DNA of 64,000 nucleotides, taken from Neckera pumila. Its lineage: Eukaryota > Streptophyta > Bryopsida > Hypnales > Neckeraceae. The stretch spans positions 24,618,913-24,682,912 of the forward strand of contig OZ018410.1 in NCBI GenBank assembly GCA_963969595.1. The letters are read 5' to 3'. The position numbers and the translations under genes are program-made. This document shows, piece by piece, positions 1-13,526 of the stretch. The notes under the pieces were generated by a model. That model did no database searches. It saw only the letters and a program-made list of their open reading frames with translations, and had not been told where the DNA came from. Each line of letters starts with the position of its first letter. Position 1 is the stretch's first letter.

Positions 1-380
1 CATAGAAATCTCCACTACTACCAACCAATATGAACCTTGTGAGTGCAAATCCACCTAACTTCATGGCTCATGCAATGTGTTCATGAGATTGTTGAATTCA
101 CCTAATTTTTCACCAAACTATGCATCTATTCATGAATTTAATCTCCAGCATGCTAGCTTACCTAAGACATACACTAACAAGCCACATAATCAAAGAAGTC
201 AAACGGATCAACTCCTTCATTGAGATTATGTCCGGTAATTGCAAAGGAGGCCAAGTCATAAAAAATAATCGTAGATCAATACTCAATACCAACCTTTGCC
301 GCGTGCCGCCCATGGATTGATAGGTCCTAACCGTGAATTATTTTGGATAATTTGAACTGCTTTGCAATCACCTAATCCAT
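1..380. repeat. Dispersed repeat, copy 1 (cut by the left window edge)
   Basis: This stretch is alignable by eye, with gaps, to 16224-16525. Shared landmarks in the same order are GAAATCTC, GAGTGCA, TCAAAGAAGTCAAACGG, TTGAGATTATGT, a TAATTGCAAAG box and TCCTAACC. The TAATTGCAAAG box near 235 has a degraded inverted partner near 360, so each copy contains a small terminal-inverted-repeat unit. The left part is truncated by the window edge. No coding content is recognised. Confidence 0.6.
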
Positions 381-3300
381 TACATGCTTCAAACGAATCA
401 GGTTGCATAGTTTTTTTCGATAGGATCACACAATATACATCTTAAGTAACTAAGATATACTGTTGGTAACCGTGTACGAGATGATGCAGTCCACATAAAG
501 GGCCCTCTCTCCAAAAGAAAACCAAAGAGGGCAGTATATCACGATGCCGTGAAAGACATTTCTTTGCTCTCCTACAAAGAAAATCAAGAGTTTCGTCACC
601 ATTCATTTGAAACCAGTTCAAGGGATGAAGGAAAACCTGGAGTACCTCCGACGCAGATTTTGGGAGTTCAAACAAATGTAAAACTCCGTGCTGCAGAGAA
701 ATTGAGCCCCACGCCGCCAACTTGCACTCCAGTAATATCTATTTGCAAGTCCGCCATACGGCAAGTTTTGAGAACCTTCAACAATGGAACAACAATACTC
801 CGGGGTCGTTGCAAGAAACGCCGTCCACTTTTGGTCCATTTTGGCCTATTTTTGAGTACTTATGAGATTTTGCATATGAATTTTTTAAAATAATTTAAAA
901 TAAGGACAATTAGTACAAGACTGAAAGTAGGATATCCCCAAAATTTCAGATCTAAAAAAAATTTAGATCAAAAGTTATTCACAAAAAAGAGTGAGCTGAA
1001 ATTTTGAAGAAAATACATACTTTGAAGTTTTAATTTGTAAAAAATAGGAAAAAAGAAGTTCAAAGAAAGTAAAAATAGACCATTTGGAAAGACTTCATGG
1101 TGAAGAGATTTGACCAAAAAGTTGATCTTGAAGTCATCTAAAATGTTCAGAACTGTGCGCGCAAGAGAGCCCTCTTTGCATGGACGTAGACAACACAAAA
1201 TAAAATATTTTTTAATGCCCCTTGGTAGAAACATGATTTCCTACTATGCAAATAGACCATAGAAATTTCAGCTCTAAATCATTAAATTTGAGTACTCCTT
1301 ATTACTCAAAACCCCTAAATTGCAAAACGTGACAAATTAGTTAAATTGAAATTTAAATATAAAATAATTTCTAAAAATTTCTAAAAAATTCTAAAAAATA
1401 TGAGACATGATTAACCTGAAGACAGACATCTCCAATAAAAAATTCAACTTCATGCAAGTTATGCTTCAAAAGTTATTGCAAAAAGAAGCTTCCACAAGCT
1501 CCTTGTGACAATTCAACAGGACCGGTGTTTCTTGCAATGACCCTCCGCTGAAATCCACAAGTACAGATTAGTGACTGAGTGAATGAACGGGATCGAAGTC
1601 ATTAATATATGTGATTAGCGAAGGACGGATGGACGGAAGATCATTCTTCCGTCAATCAGTTCGAAGGTCTCAGCACAAGAGAAATTCAAAATGTCTGTCT
1701 AAGGAATTTTGAAGAATTGCATGGCCAATGTCCAGCGATGAGAGAATAGGATACACTACGAGTGGAACTGAGACACAATAGGACATTTGACCAATTTCCA
1801 AAATGGATTTCTCCTGTTCAGTCTGCTCGAGCTTTGCAATCGAACTGGATCTACAATGCACTCAAGTTGTGCCTCCCGTGGAGCCTGCAACCTACAACTA
1901 GCTAGCATTCTGAGACTTTGTGGGGGAGTCGACGCAAATGGACGAGCGGACTGAGCAATTCCATGAGAGCAATGCAAGGCATTGGCACGGACAGAACACA
2001 GAAGTAAGTTCCTATCATTTGCTCTCAATCTTTTCTAGTGAAGTGAGGCCATGCTAGAATGCTCGTCCATAATATTCTGGAATCCGTAACCACCGCAAAG
2101 AGAAATTCTCCTTTCATTTGCAGGGCGAATTATTTTCCGTAATCGGCGCACTATGCAGGTCCACCCGTACCCGCACAATCAGGCATGACGGATTCTTCAT
2201 CCGAAAAGTTTTCTATTCGACCCGAAAATTTTTTAATCATCTCTTTCATTTCCGAAATTCTTTATCGTTGACGCTTCAAAAGGCTACTTCGGAGAGATCG
2301 ATCGATGACTTTGGGTGCTTTCTAAGTCTCTGTCGATGTAAGTACTGTGAGATCGATCGATCACTTGAAGTCAGTGGTTTCTGAATTGCAACAGCTAACA
2401 TTTTTCGAGTGCTGCAAATCTTAAGCTGTGAGGACCGTGTCTAGTCTGTAGCAATGCTTAGAGTGCACAAATTCTCAGGTGCACACAATTGCGGTCCGAA
2501 AGCTTTCTAGATTAGATTCAGCAAAATTCCAATTTAACAACAATCATATATATTCGGCATTCGGCCATAGCGCTTCATACATACGACATTTTCATTACTT
2601 TTCTTTTTGAGAGACTCAATACGTGAAGTGAGAATAGCTTCAGCATTGCGATTAGTTTTGATTTTCTTCATTTCCGTATTTCCGAAGTCGATTTCAACCT
2701 GGGACACACGTACTCCATGATTTCGCCGTTTTCAAAAAGAATTCTCGCTGTTTTAGAGACATTCTCCGTAATTAAAGCTCAGGCTTCCAGGACCTTGAAA
2801 TTAGGATTCGTCAGTTGTAATCTGCACTACTACGGACTACTCGGAGTTTGGGCGCCTCGTATTCCAATAGGCGCGAACTCTTCTTCACTGGTTTCAGTCA
2901 CAGAAAAAGGCTACAACATAGGTCGGTCCAAATAGGTCGGTCCTGACGTCGGAAAAGCCATAGAAATTTGCGTTGTGTAGGACCAATGTATTGTGGGTGT
3001 GCTAGCGGCCCCTTTCACGGAATTCACTCAGAGTCGCGCATTGTTCGGTGCTTGATTGAGCAAATAATTCGCAGTTCTAGGACTGTGACTGAGTCCACGA
3101 TCCTGCATGATCATTGCCCATGAGTGAATATGTATAGGGCAATGCCCGCAGAGGAGGGCATTGTGTCAAATAATCGGCCGACAAGGAGGGCGGAGCCCAA
3201 CGAGGAGGGCCCATTATATGGCGCAATGCCTGACAATAAGGGTATTGCCTGACGTAAAGCAGAAGCAAAATTCAATGAAAATCCAGATGATAAATTGGAG

Positions 3301-3487
3301 CCGGATGAAAAATCCATAATCCCCAATTACGCGGGTTTGCCCGTGTAATCAAGCATTACGGCGCAGAAACTTCCCCATAGAATAAACGGGAGAAGTCCTG
3401 CGAGTGGTTTACGATAATCTTTAGCAAGTCTTAATGAAAACTGCATCAACATTACGGGCTCACATTGCTGCCCATCAGCTGACGAGG
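381..3487. other. Gene-free stretch with moderate-GC islands
   Basis: I recognise no gene here. Segments near 440-860, 1540-2050 and 2100-3300 are richer in GC than their surroundings and carry several overlapping open frames of 60-110 codons on both strands. None resembles a known family, and no splice-linked set of frames can be assembled. Around 860-1500 the DNA is AT-rich with no visible structure. The islands could be decayed genes or transposons, but that is only inference. Confidence 0.4.
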
Positions 3488-3804
3488 CATTAGATGATAT
3501 TTGGGGGTCGCGGAGGGCTGTTTCAGGCCTGTTCCCTGATCTGCCCAGATCCAGTGAACGCCGGTACGGGTGTGTCAAAAAAAATAAATTTCAAAAAAAA
3601 TAAATAAATAAATAATTTTTTTTTACCAAAATATCATTTAAAGCATTTTTTAATTTTTATTTTTAATTTTTTTAATTTCAAAAAGTGACGTGGCAGTCGC
3701 TCGACCACGTCAGCCAGCTGCTGCTGCGCGTTCCCAGACTGCGGGAACGCAGCAGACAGCAGGAGAACTCACAGCCTTCTAAGACCCCCAAATCTCATGT
3801 AATG
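3488..3804. mobile_element. MITE, CATTAGA family, subgroup 2 (copy G)
   Basis: The left end reads CATTAGATGATATTTGGGGG and the right end is its imperfect inverted complement, starting CATTACATGAGATTTGGGGG on the other strand. The terminal inverted repeat is about 33 bp. The inside carries an AT-only core and an ACGTGGCA box. The copy at 26110-26389 is the same element in the opposite orientation. It has no coding capacity. No target-site duplication is evident next to the ends. Confidence 0.75.
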
Positions 3805-4133
3805 ATTACGAAGCTGCTTTGGCTACGGGCCTGTGACTGCATGCAAGCGGTTATTTTGGCAACTTTCTACAGGACCTTGAGTGTGGGCAAACATTGGAGA
3901 TGTAAGATGAAAAATGTCATTACTTCAAAAATATTTCTTTTTATAAAAAGGTGCCTCCAACTAAGGTCACTCAACCTATGACAGGCCAAGTTTGGACCAG
4001 CCTAATATGGTCTAAACTAGAATTTTCAACAATGACATGCAATATCTATGAATTCAAAGTGGAAGCACCCTAGGCCATTCAAATCGTCATATAGCTAGAT
4101 CAAAAACTGAAATCGAGGAAAATATTAGCAATC

Positions 4134-4502
4134 CATTAGAGAAAAAATCAGCCCTCCGGAGGGTTGCTCCACAGACCTCTTTAGTATCCTAAATTTGACT
4201 ATCAAGTTTGAAAAATTAGTTTTTCTCCTATTTCCGTGCAGTTGAAACTGCTGTGACAGTGGTGCAAGAATCCAGATTTTTGAATAAAAATTTATTAAGA
4301 ATAATTGATTAATTAATTAATCTAAAATTTTTATTAAAAAATAAAAATAAATAAATAAATTGCAAAATTGACTATTCCAACGAGCAGTCATACACTTTGA
4401 TTGCTCACCAAGGGCACTTTTCTAGGTTGATAGGCCAAGCTTGAAATAGCTTGGCATGTCAACTTGGAGCGACCCTCCGAAGGGTTGATTTTTGCTCTAA
4501 TG
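4134..4502. mobile_element. MITE, CATTAGA family, subgroup 1 (copy A)
   Basis: The terminal inverted repeats are about 30 bp. The left end begins CATTAGAGAAAAAATCAGCC. The right end, read on the other strand, begins CATTAGAGCAAAAATCAACC. Both are followed by a GGAGGGTTG/GGAGGGTCG-like segment. The interior shares a long segment with 20524-20948 and, inverted, with 7267-7609 (a box reading TTTTTCTCCTATTTCCG). It is non-coding. It appears to sit inside an older repeat whose uninterrupted relative lies at 57785-57965. Confidence 0.8.
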
Positions 4503-4949
4503 CCATCAATTACAATTAAATATGGAGACAATTTAATGGCACTTTTGGAAGGACACTTTAATGGAAGTCTACTGTATACAAGAATGGGTACAAAGATGAT
4601 TTTGGATTTTGTGTATATAAAGTATTGGCATTTTTGTGACAGTACCTTTCATTGGAGGAACATTCCATTAGAGAAAATCTAGAGCCTTTGGAGGGCCGTT
4701 CCACAACCCTCCGAGGATCCAGTAAACAGTTTTTTTTTTGGCTTAACTAATTTTTTTTCCGCTATTCCCGTTCACCTTCAATCCTGATGTCGGATGTTTG
4801 TGAGTGGCTGAAAATCCAAGTCAAAAGTCTTTAATAATTAGGATTAAGATGTGTCAAAGCACCATAACCTTGACTATTAAACACTTTCTACTTAAATGCA
4901 TCTTTCTCTCAATCCAAATTGTAGAAAAAACTGCAAACATAAAAAAATA

Positions 4950-5670
4950 GTCGAGTGGCTTACCATCAAGAATTTCTTTTATGCCAATGTGAAAGACTTG
5001 TTTTGTGGACAATTGAAGTGTTTGAAGATGAGAGGAAAAGATTTTTATAGAAGTGGGGTAGTGATAGATAGAACAATGCATATGGGATATGTAAATTGGA
5101 TTGAGTAGGAGCTCCACCTCTCAAAGTTAGGTGGAAAAAGAAATTGTATTAAAAACAAAATTTCAGGCCTCATTTAGGCATAGTAAGACATCTTTTTTGA
5201 AAAACCTTGAACTAACAAAAGCTGGATAAACAAACTAAGTTTTATAACCAGAAATCCTTTTGTGATTTCAAGTCTTCAATCAAAAGTTATGGACAAAATT
5301 TAAACTGGATGTTTGAAAATGTCAAAAAAATATGCGTTCAAACATCCGATCTGAATTTTGTCTATAACTTTTGATTGGAGACTTGAAATCACAAAAGGAT
5401 TTTTGGTTATGAAACTTAGCTTGTTTATCCAGCTTTTATCATTCCAAAGTTTTTTCAAAAAAGTTGTTTTACTATACCTAAATGAGGCCCAAAATTTTGC
5501 TTTTAATACAATTTCTTTTTCTCACATAACTATGAGCGGTGGAGCTCCTATTCATCCTAATTTACATATCCCACATGCATTGCTTGCCCTACTACAACCT
5601 CTCTTGTACAAAGAGGGTCTTATTTTCATCTCTAAACACACAAATTCAAAAGCCACTTAAATTGATTTAA
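4950..5670. repeat. Large foldback element, arms about 340 bp
   Basis: The two halves are inverted copies of each other around a centre near 5322. Landmarks occurring in mirrored order include AGGAGCTCCACC (5107) with GGTGGAGCTCCT (5540), AAAGCTGGATAAACAA with TTGTTTATCCAGCTTTT, and CTTTTGTGATTTCAAG with CTTGAAATCACAAAAGG. Pairing is strongest next to the centre and fades towards 4950 and 5670. A related but shorter foldback lies at 13527-13843. Such a structure would form a long hairpin RNA if transcribed. No gene is seen in it. Confidence 0.75.
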
Positions 5671-7266
5671 GTGGATTGGATTGGATAATTGGCTTGATTG
5701 GATAATACGATTTTAAATTTTCAAGTAAAAACCTTATTTAATATTGGCCTTTTTCTTTTTTGAAGTCTGGAGTTTATTCCAAGAGTGAACCAAGAACAAA
5801 CGACGGTCAACCTGTATTGGCTTTTTTTGTTGCGGAAGTTGGCGACAGGTCTGCTCTTACTAACTAGTTTTGCAAAATTCACATCATCTAACTATGTACC
5901 CCAAAATTCTTTTAATGTCAAATTCAAATGCAATTTTGTTAGTTTGGGGCATTCTTTTAACAATGATTTTTTTGGGACACTTATACTATATGCAGACTTG
6001 GCCTAATTAACCATTAAATTTTTTAGCAACCCAAAACGGGTTGATCCATTTTTAGAATGGCCATTTTTTAACTTAGGAATGTAAAGAGTCACTTGAACTT
6101 CGTCTCATTCTCAAGATACTCAAGTTAGCTATCTAGTGGTGTTTTTAGATTAAAGAAGAAGAGTCACTATTGAATTTACAAAAAAATTCAAAGCATGGGT
6201 GGTCTAGAGGCTCTAGCAAAGAGTCATCGCTTTAAAAAAGTCTAGCCAATGAGGTGGAGGCACGTGTTCATGGGTGGGTAGGGTCAAAATTGTATGCCTG
6301 GTATTAGCAAGGTCGGATCCAACCTTTGTGATGGGAGAGAGTGGAAGGGTAATGAGGTTGGACAATGATGACGCTTGGAATTCTAATGGATTTCCAGCGT
6401 AGACCATTCATGATCTTTTTCAATGAGGTGCCCAATAGTAGATTAGACTTGGAGTGGCATTGTCCTCTTCCTTTTTTTAACTCTGCCAGGTCTGTGGGTA
6501 CAAATAGCCGTTGGAATACAAATTTTGCACTCGGATTTGAGCCGTTTTTTCAATTTTTTTTTCTTATTATGTGTCTTTTCTTATGTTTCTTCACTCTACC
6601 AGTTCAATCTTGAATTTTGGCCCTAGATTTGTGACAAATCTTCTATTTCTCTCATAAATTTTGAAATTTAACAATGAAGTGGTCACCAATGCAAGACCAT
6701 TTTTTCACTCCTTTTTGGTCCTAAAAATACAAAGACTTGTTTCCATGCATGTGGAACTTGGTTACTTTAGGAATGAGTGTAGGATGCCAACTTTTCAAAA
6801 TGTTATGTGTCCAAAAGAACCAATCAAAGCATAGTTTTGACTATTCCAAAACATTGAATTCTTTGTACTACTTTTCACGTTTACATTATAATCTTCCAAC
6901 CTATGATTTAGATTGAAACCAAATTTTGTATAGATGATAAGGACTTGGTTGTCTACAAGATCCTATGGTTAATAATGCCTAAAATTGATTCATTATACAC
7001 TTTGAGCTTCAACCCTTTGTAACTTACAAAATTGAGATCCAAAACACCTTCAAAATGGCCAAAAAATTTAAGAGTTAACCCTTGGTTGTTGAAAAATAAA
7101 ATTGTGGAAGAAACCAAAAGTGCCCTATATTTATTGTGCTAATTTCCTAGACTATGTAGCTTGAATTCTGGTGTAATTTTAGGAATAAGTAGTGAAACAC
7201 CAATTCACATATGATGCGTATGTCTTGTAATTTAGAATGTTGCAACTAATGAGACAAGCCAGTAGG
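5671..7266. other. Gene-free AT-rich stretch
   Basis: No recognisable gene, RNA gene or complete element. Open frames are short and unlike any family I know. A TTAACCCTTGG box at 7074 resembles the outer end of the TTAA-flanked elements described elsewhere in the window, but I found no matching second end. Confidence 0.4.
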
Positions 7267-7609
7267 CATTATAGAAAATTTCAGCCCATTTCAGGGCAAT
7301 TGGAAGTTGACATGCCATGCTATTGTTTGCATGGCCTGTCAACTTTCAAACTGCTCTTGGTGAGCAATCAGAGTCTCTAACTGCTCGCCGGAGCATTTAA
7401 TTTTGACAAAAAAAATTTTAATTTTTAATTTTTAATTTATTCTTAGATAACTTTTTATTTGGAATTTTTGGTCCTTGTGCCATTGTTGCTATAGTTTCAG
7501 CAAGGGGGAAATAGAAGAAAAACGAGTTTTTTTGCAAAATAAAGCAAATTTCAGGGTACCTCGAAGGGCTGTAAGGCAACCCTCCGGAGGCTTGAAAATT
7601 CCTCTAATG
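7267..7609. mobile_element. MITE, CATTAGA family, subgroup 1 (copy D, inverted)
   Basis: The left end reads CATTATAGAAAATTTCAGCC and the right end closes with TTCCTCTAATG. Compared with 4134-4502 and 20524-20948 the element lies in the opposite orientation: its GGGGGAAATAGAAGAAAAACGAG segment (near 7503) is the reverse complement of their TTTTTCYCCTATTTCCG box. A CCCTCCGGAGG palindrome stands just inside the right end, as in the other copies. Non-coding. Confidence 0.7.
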
Positions 7610-10600
7610 GAGCGACAAGTCCCACTTGAGTGGAGTTGATAGGCTGGGAATGGATTCCATTTGTAGTTCTCCATGTTGTTGGCCCTTTCTTTTTTTTATT
7701 TTGTTGTCTTTCTTGCAAGACATGTGTGGCATTCAACTTCCATTTGGAATTAGAGGAATTTGCTTCAGTTCCTATATTTCTTTGTCCACTATGTTCTTTC
7801 CGTTGTGTCAATGCTATAGCGTTGTTGTTGCAATTTTGCATTTGAAAATTCACCATTATTGAAGGTGGCTGGAAATCTTGATCAAACATGGTTGTGGTGG
7901 TTTCAGAAGAGGATTGTGAGACTACACAAAACACTTGTACTATTTGTTGCATTTTGCAATAGTACTCATGATTTTTTTCTGGGATACCCTAAAATTAGAA
8001 AAATTACTTTTAAAAAGTTTAAAAAATATGGCTAATTTATTCATCTTTAATGAAGATAATCATCAAAGGAAAAGCCTAGGAAAATTTTATAAGTAGGAAA
8101 ACTAGATAAGTGTCAAAACTCAAGAAAATAGATACTTGGATGTTTAAATTAGTTGAAAATAGGAAAAAATTTGAAGTAAACAAAATAAAAAATTGTCCAT
8201 TTTTAACAAATCTATGGGATGGTCATTCTCCAAAGGAACCACCAAAAATATATTTTGTATGTTTCAAAATGCAAGTTGAATGAAGCTCCCTTTGTGGAAT
8301 TCTATACCATATAAAATTAAGTATTTTTAGAATTGCTATGGATCTTAGCTATATGTCTATTAGAAAATCATCTCCTCCAATTTTCAACTCCAAATTCGTT
8401 TTTGGGGTACTAAATAGTACTAAAACCTCCAAAATGATCAAATGTGACATAATATTGGAGGCTATTATTAAATAATAAAAAATTCCAAAAATTCCAAAAA
8501 ATTAGACAACGTATATAATAGTCATAAGTACCTTGTCTATGAAATGTCTTTCTTTCATGTTGTCCTTTGCATTGATCGTTTAGTTCCACCACGGTTTCTT
8601 GTAGTAAAATTCTATGCGACAATGCCGCATTGCTCAAGTGTGAATATGGATTTCATGGGCAACCTTGTGGAAGTCATGTTACCGGCCTAAACTCTTTTGT
8701 TTTTACTATTCTCTATAAACCAAGCACCGGATTTTTGTACTCCTTCAGTTCATCTTGATGACTTTGAAGATGATTGTTGCACTGAATTTCACTAGTAGAA
8801 AATAGGCTATCAATGATTGCGTAACCAGCCATTTAGGAAATTTATGGCAACAAAATGATTGAAGGTAGCCAAATTTTGGACTAACAGTAATAGAAGATGA
8901 GTAATTACAGACAAGACAATCATTTATTCTTTTTCATTCAGTTGCTAATATAGAAGTCCTTTAGCTTGTGCTGTTGACAAGGTTGTTGATGTGTTCGGCG
9001 TTGTTGACAAGTCTTGGCTAACATGGTCTGGAACATCCGACATGTCTGCTAAGGTGGACATGACAGGTGACTAGACTCCACTAATGTGGCAGTGTGCATC
9101 CGATGTGGCTGCTTACATTTATGCTGAGTTGGATGTGCTAAATTACTGGACTTTGCTGACGTGGCAACCATTGTTTGACTTGGAACAAATTACCAATGGG
9201 TACTTAGTTGATGTGGCATCATATTTAGTCATTTTAAAGTTTTTATTTCGTCATTTTGAAGTCATTTTCAATCATTCAAGAAGTCATTGATATGGTTTAG
9301 GGTGTGAGTGGGGACTAATAATGCTGTTGTGTGGGATGCCTCACCCCTTGGCTTTGTGAACCGGGCCGCTTACGAGACTATATGGAGGTCAATTGTATTG
9401 GCGTTGCCTTAATGACAAATTTGCATTACTTGATGATAGATATTGTTGAGGGAATGAGAGAATTTGCTGCCAACCTTGGATCATGTTACAAACTTTTTGA
9501 GATTAATTTAGTTATCAAGGTCAAGATGTGTATATAGGAAATAATGAACTATGTGTCCTTGTCATCAAACAAAGACTAATGTTTCTATGGATAATTTTGT
9601 AAATGTTCTCTGTTTTATATTGAACAATTTTTATTCCAAATTATAAATTTTGGCCACCATTTTTTATAACTTTAGTCTCTTCTTCTACTAGCGTGACTAC
9701 TTATTCACCTCATTATCCTTGGATTGAGGTCCTCAAGGATAATGTGTGCCTCATTTTTGTATACTATTATTCGCTTAGATTGTAGGATTTGTTTTGCATT
9801 CACTAGCCGCGGAGCACATACTAATGAGCAATCTACGTTTTGGATCAAACATGTCACTATCAAAGATGCCTAAATAAAGTGGAGGGAGTTGCTTCTCGGC
9901 CCCTTATTCAAAGCCTTACGTACGTGATGTACTCTATCGCAGACGCGACAATAGTAGCCATCAACTTCTCAAGTTACAATGTAGAAGAAGGTGTTATGGA
10001 CAGCTTTGTTGGTCGAGGACCTATCAGGATGCCGCTTTGTTCCCTAGCCCCGTTGAAGTGGACACATTCTACACCAAGTAAAGTGTGGTTGTATTCATTG
10101 AATCCACGTAACTAAATTACCTCGCGCATGAAATTCTATGCACATGTTGACAAAGATGTTGAAGAACTTTGAGTCAACAATGAAGTTCCGTCAAACCTTT
10201 GACCTGCATATACACTTGTCCAAGTCACTAACCTTAAAGCAAATACCACATTACGGGTCCAAAATAGGAAGCCAGGACCAATTAGGTCCATGTAGTGCAA
10301 ACCAGATCCCTCGCCTCCTAGACAATGGGTCTCGTTCCCAATAGTCTATTAATTAGGAGCGGGTTTACGCCATTAGTTGGCCCTATTTTTTGGCCTAGGA
10401 TTCTTGGAGGTGGCTTTTCACTTAGAAATAGACGCGCATACAAAAATAACGTCAATTGAAACCATCTCCTCAAGTTTTCAGATCTCTTTTAAACTTAGAG
10501 ATTCTTTGAAGTAGGTTCAAATAAAAAGCGAAGGATAGTGAATCACTCTTGGTGGGGCATTCAGTGCATTCAACATTGAAAGTGGACCACATGTGACTTC

Positions 10601-11237
10601 TCCATACACGGATATCATTAGAGGGCGGGCAAAGATTGAATCAACGAAGGTAGCAAAGAACTCTTTGACAATCTAAATTCTTGAATAGATGAATGATTCT
10701 TGTTTATAGAGCACCCCAACGTTTGAATCTTTTATTATTATAAATAAAATATTCAATTACATACAAAAAACAATAGTAGAGTTCTTCATGTGCACTAAGG
10801 TAGTACATTTTGACATTAATACACCCATACATCAATTGAGATTTTGTTTTCATTGATCACCAATGGAAGTGAAATATATATATATTGAGTGACAGAAACT
10901 TTTTAATATGTACATCAATTTTCAAGTAAATTGATGTTTTACAATGTAAGGTGACCTGCTTTTGAAAATGCCACATCTTTTTCGGTTTCTCATGTGGATT
11001 TTTGTTTCTCACTTTTGTTGTTCTTTCATTGTTTTAAGACTTTTCTCAAATTCTCATGTAAAAGTCTATTTTTTATTTTTTTATATTAGTCATGGGATTG
11101 CTTGTATTTATCTTTGCTTTTAACAACTTATCTTTGAAGCAAAGGGCAAAAATGTCTAAAGATGATTATTTTGTCCCAATTTAATAAATATAACCTAAAA
11201 AATAGGAATTGTGATTAAAGTAGAATCTTAGACCTCA
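7610..11237. other. Gene-free AT-rich stretch with weak open frames
   Basis: Nothing here can be called a gene. A minus-strand frame at 7551-7952 is open for 133 codons and is rich in Asn, Gln and Lys, but it runs into the MITE ending at 7609 and resembles no family. Around 8980-9200 short GATGTGGC/GCTGACGTGGC-like words recur irregularly, like a decayed tandem repeat. Open frames at 9840-10344 are not recognised. Confidence 0.35.
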
Positions 11238-11290
11238 CATTAGAGAAAAAATGAACCCTCTAGAGGGCTACTAGAGTGTGACAAACCAAA
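11238..11290 (+). mobile_element. Solitary left end of a CATTAGA MITE (copy C)
   Basis: The sequence CATTAGAGAAAAAATGAACC followed by CTCTAGAGGGCTA matches the left terminus of copies A and B. No corresponding right end was found within the next kilobase. This is therefore either a truncated element or one whose right half has decayed. A CCCT tandem (11633-11652) and a pyrimidine run (11345-11371) lie beyond it. Confidence 0.5.
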
Positions 11291-12018
11291 CTATTAAAAG
11301 CTTGGTCTGTCACACTAAGCTGACAGCAGTCAGCTTTCGCGATTTTTCTTTTTTTCTTTTTTTCTTTTTTTAAACTTCCATGCCCAAGTACCGGTGCTTG
11401 AATGGAACTATTCTAGAAATACGTGAGATTAACAAAATTGTAAAATTACTCTAAGTGGTAGTAAGGAAAAATTTTCTATCTTTGTCACTATAGTATTTGT
11501 TATAAATACTCGCAAAATGGTTTTCTGATCTCTAGAGATTTTTTCTTCTTATAGAAAAAATCAAAATATATTTGAGAAGTATGGAAGCTCCATAATTTTT
11601 ATGGTTCATATCCAGAACTATTATATATCCTACCCTCCCTCCCTCCCTCCCTTATGTTAAGATTGTCTTTATCTCACTTTTAGACAATATCCCAAACTCT
11701 GTGAAATATGATCCTTTGGTAGATAGTAATTACTACCAAATGGAGGATTAACTAACTTTGCTAAACAACCACCAATTTACGCAATAACGGGTGATAGATT
11801 ACATATTAAAGGTACATTATTACTTTATGTTGTTGTACAACTAACTTATGCTGGAACAGCTCTAATTTACAACTGCAATGTATTTGCTTCAAAACACTGC
11901 CATGCCTGATAGCATAATTCATAGATTCTTTGCTGATTTGATTAGATCTTACAAAGTAAGTATCGATGTATCATCCATGCAATGAAAAAGCAAAGTCTGA
12001 TGAACTACATCGGGAACT
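11291..12018. other. Gene-free stretch with a CCCT microsatellite
   Basis: No gene is visible. A tract of five CCCT units occupies about 11633-11652. A TTTTTCTTTTTTTCT run lies near 11345-11371, just after the solitary MITE end. Nothing else is recognisable. Confidence 0.4.
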
Positions 12019-12240
12019 AATCCCCCCATTGTGTCAGTGTTGTTGCAATACTGTTTCATAGGGCCCATAGTCCAGTACAGAAACTTTATTGTTACAGTAC
12101 TAAGACAGTACTATAATAGTATAGTTTCAATGGATCCATTGAAACTATATTGTTGCAGTATTGTCTCAGTACTGTAACAGTAAAATTTCTGTACTGGACT
12201 ATGGGCCCTATGAAATAGTATTGTTTCAATGGAGGGGTAC
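12019..12240. repeat. Near-perfect 220-bp inverted repeat (hairpin)
   Basis: The sequence is a palindrome centred on GGATCC at 12132-12137. The arms are about 105 nt and roughly nine in ten bases pair by eye. The segment CATAGGGCCCATAGTCCAGT in the left arm has its exact reverse complement in the right arm. The outer ends are CCCCCCATTG and CAATGGAGGGG, and there is essentially no loop. It could be a short foldback transposon or a source of hairpin small RNA. The sequence does not decide between these. Confidence 0.8.
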
Positions 12241-13370
<1,130 letters not shown>

Positions 13371-13525
13371 TATTTGGAATTTTGGGTTCCTACGCCACCA
13401 CTACTGCAATTTCAGTAGGACAAAAATAAGGAAAAAACGAGTTTTTCAACAAAAAAAATTCAAATTTCAAGGTACCTCGATAGGCCGTGGAGCAGCCCTC
13501 CGGAGGCTTGAAATTTCCTCTAATG
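13371..13525 (-). mobile_element. Right half of a CATTAGA MITE (copy E)
   Basis: The segment from TTTATTTGGAATTTTGGG through GGAAAAAACGAGTTTTT and CCCTCCGGAGGCTTGAAA to the terminal CTCTAATG at 13525 parallels the right half of copy D (7440-7609). No left terminus is recognisable beyond the expanded microsatellite. The end abuts a foldback at 13527, which suggests insertion into that element's left arm. Confidence 0.65.
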
Positions 13526-13526
13526 T

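Noticed and set aside
7551..7952. 133-codon minus-strand open frame, Asn/Gln/Lys-rich
   Set aside because: It overlaps the end of a MITE, lies in low-complexity AT-rich DNA, resembles no family and has no linked exons.
9840..10344. Two plus-strand open frames of 91 and 68 codons that looked like a possible retroelement remnant
   Set aside because: No conserved motif of reverse transcriptase, integrase or protease was found in any frame.
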